This document shows positions 61,961 to 64,000 of a DNA stretch of 64,000 bases, in pieces. The notes beneath the pieces were generated by a model. The model saw only the letters and a program-made list of their open reading frames with translations, was not told the DNA's origin and ran no database searches. Both the position numbers and the translations under genes were made by a program. Positions within the stretch are counted from its first letter, which is position 1. Each line of letters starts with the position of its first letter. The DNA comes from Roseococcus microcysteis (GTDB taxonomy: Bacteria; Pseudomonadota; Alphaproteobacteria; Acetobacterales; Acetobacteraceae). The stretch covers positions 3,364,501-3,428,500 of the forward strand of contig NZ_CP061718.1 of assembly GCF_014764365.1 (NCBI RefSeq), in the 5' to 3' direction.

Positions 61961-63031
61961 ATGCACACGCCCTTCAAGCCGGGCCTCCTGCCCCTTGCCG
62001 CCGCCTCCGGCCTCGATCAACGGGCCACGGCGGTGCTGCGCGAGCTCGTCGAGGTGTATGTCGCGACCGGTGAACCGGTCGGCAGCCGCACCCTCTCGCG
62101 CCGCCTGCCGCTGAACCTCTCGCCCGCCTCCATCCGCAACGTCATGGCCGACCTGGAGGAGGCGGGGCTGCTCTACGCCCCCCACACTTCCGCCGGCCGC
62201 CTGCCGACTGAGCGGGGCTTGCGCCTCTTCGTGGACGGGCTGCTGGAATTCGGTGATCTGAGCGAGCAGGAGCGCGAGGCCATCGCCGCCCGCTGCGCCG
62301 CCCATGGCCGTTCCTTGCAGGAGACGCTGGCCGAGGCGGGGCAGATGCTGTCCGGCCTCGCGGGTGCGGCGGGCCTCGTGGTCGCGCCCAAGGGCGAGGC
62401 GCCGCTGCGCCATATCGAATTCGTGCCCTTGGGCCCCGGCCGCGCCTTGGTGGTGCTGGTGCAGGGCGATGGGCGCGTCGAGAACCGCGTCATCGAGGTG
62501 CCGCCCGGCCTGCCGCCCTCGGCGCTGATCGAGGCCGGCAACTATCTCAACGCGCAGCTCGCCGGCCGCACGCTGGAGGAGGCGCGGGAGAAGGTGGAGG
62601 GCGAGATCACCGCCAACCGCACCGCCCTCGATGCCCTGACGCAGCAGGTGATCGCGGCCGGGCTCGCCACCTGGGCGGGCGGTGGCAATGCCGCGCTGAT
62701 CCTGCGCGGGCAGGCGAAGCTGCTGGAGAATCTGGAAACCCTGGCCCGCGTGCAGGAAATCCAGGCGCTGTTCGAGCGGCTGGAGGCGCAGGAGACCACG
62801 CTGCGCCTGCTGGAACTGGCCCAGCGCGGCGAGGGCGTGCAGATCTTCATCGGCGCGGAGAGCGGGCTGTTCAGCAGCGCCGGCCTGTCCGTGGTGGTGG
62901 CGCCCTTCCGCAACGGGCAGGAGAAGATCGTGGGTGCCATCGGCGTCATCGGCCCCTCGCGCATCAATTACGGACGGGTGATTCCGGTGGTGGACTACAC
63001 GGCCCGCGTCATCGGCCGGCTCTTGGGTTGA
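61961..63031 (+). CDS. hrcA: heat-inducible repressor HrcA
   Basis: The 356-residue product starts at ATG 61961 or three bases earlier at GTG. Its winged helix has EVYVATGEPVGSRTLSRRLP and SPASIRNVMADLEEAGLLYA, and HTSAGRLPTERGLRLFVDGL follows. The C-terminal domain ends SRINYGRVIPVVDYTARVIG. HrcA represses groE and other chaperones through CIRCE. No CIRCE was seen before hrcA or grpE here. Confidence 0.95.
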   Translation: MHTPFKPGLLPLAAASGLDQRATAVLRELVEVYVATGEPVGSRTLSRRLPLNLSPASIRNVMADLEEAGLLYAPHTSAGRLPTERGLRLFVDGLLEFGDLSEQEREAIAARCAAHGRSLQETLAEAGQMLSGLAGAAGLVVAPKGEAPLRHIEFVPLGPGRALVVLVQGDGRVENRVIEVPPGLPPSALIEAGNYLNAQLAGRTLEEAREKVEGEITANRTALDALTQQVIAAGLATWAGGGNAALILRGQAKLLENLETLARVQEIQALFERLEAQETTLRLLELAQRGEGVQIFIGAESGLFSSAGLSVVVAPFRNGQEKIVGAIGVIGPSRINYGRVIPVVDYTARVIGRLLG

Positions 63032-63062
63032 TCGGCCGGGCCCTGCCCATTACGTCACGCGC

Positions 63063-63641
63063 ATGACCACCGAACACAACGCCAAGCCCGACGCCGCCCC
63101 CGAGCCCGAGACCGAAGCCGCCGCGCCCGAGGCGCCGCCCGCCCCCGAGCCCACGCCGGAGGAGCGCATCGCGGCCCTGGAAGCGGCGCTGGCCGAGATG
63201 AAGGACCGCTGGCTGCGCGCCGAGGCCGAGATCCAGAACGTCCGCAACCGCGCCCGCGACGATGTCGAGAAGGCGCGCAACTTCGCCGTGCAGAAATTCG
63301 CGGCCGATGTGGTGGAGGCGGCGGAGAACCTGCGCCGCGGCCTCGACGCCCTGCCCGCGGCCGCCGAGGACGAGCCCGAGATCATCACCAAGCTGCGCGG
63401 CGGCTTCGAGGGGGTGGAGCGCTTCCTGCTGCAGCGCATGGAAGCCAATGGTGTGGTGCGGAAACCCGCCCAGGGCGAGAAGTTCACCCCCGACCTGCAC
63501 CAGGCGATGAGCGAGGCCCCGGCGCCGGAAGGCGTGGAGCCCGGCACCATCCTCCAGGCCTGGTCCTCGGCCTGGACGCTGAATGGCCGCCTGCTGAAGC
63601 CCGCCATGGTGGTGGTGGCGGGCCAACCCGCTCAGCAATAG
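63063..63641 (+). CDS. grpE: nucleotide exchange factor GrpE
   Basis: The 192-residue product has an acidic Ala/Pro/Glu N-terminus (1-35), a long helix (IAALEAALAEMKDRWLRAEA, then IQNVRNRARDD) and a beta domain ending HQAMSEAPAPEGVEPGTI. It frees ADP from DnaK. It follows hrcA by 31 bases. dnaK is not in the window. Its end overlaps the convergent SMP-30 gene by ten bases. Confidence 0.95.
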   Translation: MTTEHNAKPDAAPEPETEAAAPEAPPAPEPTPEERIAALEAALAEMKDRWLRAEAEIQNVRNRARDDVEKARNFAVQKFAADVVEAAENLRRGLDALPAAAEDEPEIITKLRGGFEGVERFLLQRMEANGVVRKPAQGEKFTPDLHQAMSEAPAPEGVEPGTILQAWSSAWTLNGRLLKPAMVVVAGQPAQQ

Positions 63642-64000
63642 GGCAGGCGCAGCCCCTTCTCCCGCCAGGGCATGGAAACCAGCTTCCCGGTGGTGGAAAG
63701 CGTGATGTAGGCCACGTCCAGCCCCGGCCCGCCGAAGCAGATATTGGTGGGCATGGGCTCGGGCATCTTCACCACGTCCAGGATCTCGCCGGCCGGTGAG
63801 ACGGTGGTGATCTCGCCGGAGACGAGGGTGGCCACCACGATGTTGCCCTCGGCGGTGATGGCCAGGCTGTCCAGGCGCCGGAAGCCCGGGAACTGGCACA
63901 GCATGTTGCCGCCATGCGGGCTGGGCCAGGGGGATTTGCGCAGGCGCCCGGGTCCCAATATGTCGAAGGCCCAGAGACGGCCCGTCTCGGTCTCGGCCAC
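63632..64000 (-). CDS. SMP-30/gluconolactonase-like protein, C-terminal part
   Basis: The frame is open to the window edge, so the N-terminal half is missing; 122 residues are visible. It shows the propeller motif RLDSLAITAEGNIVVATLVS and the C-terminal TNICFGGPGLDVAYITLSTT, common in SMP-30/LRE lactonases. These open sugar lactones with a divalent metal. The metal Asn and Asp lie in DSLA and probably upstream. Its exact substrate cannot be told. Confidence 0.88.
   Translation of the reverse strand: MAETETGRLWAFDILGPGRLRKSPWPSPHGGNMLCQFPGFRRLDSLAITAEGNIVVATLVSGEITTVSPAGEILDVVKMPEPMPTNICFGGPGLDVAYITLSTTGKLVSMPWREKGLRLPYC

Overview
The window is very GC-rich DNA from an alphaproteobacterium, most likely an aerobic member of the Acetobacteraceae close to Roseomonas or Roseococcus. 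This is inferred from gene content and order: ffs-dnaX-ybaB-recR, a complete cbb3 oxidase cluster with an FNR/FixK box, a SigF/NrsF pair, fused indolepyruvate oxidoreductase, Bug-type binding proteins and rph-rdgB opposite hrcA-grpE. No tRNA, rRNA, CRISPR array, integrase or transposase was seen. The content is mostly core metabolism, energy and housekeeping genes.

Layout: 1-3.4 kb holds the end of a nucleoside transporter, a class III aminotransferase and a sulfotransferase bracketed by inverted copies of a 49-bp repeat. At 3.4-6.3 kb, on the minus strand, lies the SRP RNA with dnaX, ybaB and recR, followed by a palindrome-rich gap. At 6.6-9.1 kb are two paralogous tiny membrane proteins, nudC, a small lipoprotein and a secreted protein. 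At 9.1-16.9 kb are pheA, a membrane cytochrome c, a HisN-like phosphatase that seems to start at CTG, an acyl-CoA dehydrogenase overlapping a fused indolepyruvate oxidoreductase, and a divergent Lrp-type regulator.

At 17.1-25 kb is ccoNOQPGHIS, including ccoQ and ccoS, which are very short genes. Its ccoH frame is broken near the 5' end. A perfect TTGAT-N4-ATCAA box lies between ccoN and a divergent DUF2189 gene. At 25-32.5 kb are gltS, a cell-wall amidase, RNase E behind a 650-nt leader, and an enoyl-CoA hydratase. At 32.5-36 kb an ECF sigma factor and NrsF-type anti-sigma factor are followed by a MerA-like flavoprotein and a VTT membrane protein. Two promoter-like sequences match the motif reported for Caulobacter SigF.

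At 36-46.4 kb are a radical SAM protein, tricarballylate oxidation genes tcuAB, lpd, a Bug-type binding protein, an alpha/beta hydrolase and a TAXI-TRAP transporter with a terminator between the binding-protein and permease genes. At 46.4-46.8 kb is an array of three 140-bp tandem units whose relatives occur at 16.95 and 39.65 kb. The rest holds an RND efflux pair, a second sulfotransferase next to the third 49-bp repeat, acs, a second Bug protein, envelope genes (CHAP lipoprotein, late acyltransferase), an oxidoreductase, a GAF-EAL protein, rdgB-rph, an SRPBCC protein, hrcA, grpE and the end of an SMP-30-like gene.

The least explained signals are the two repeat families, one of which always supplies the TAG stop codon of the gene before it, the paired small membrane proteins, and the SigF-linked redox module.
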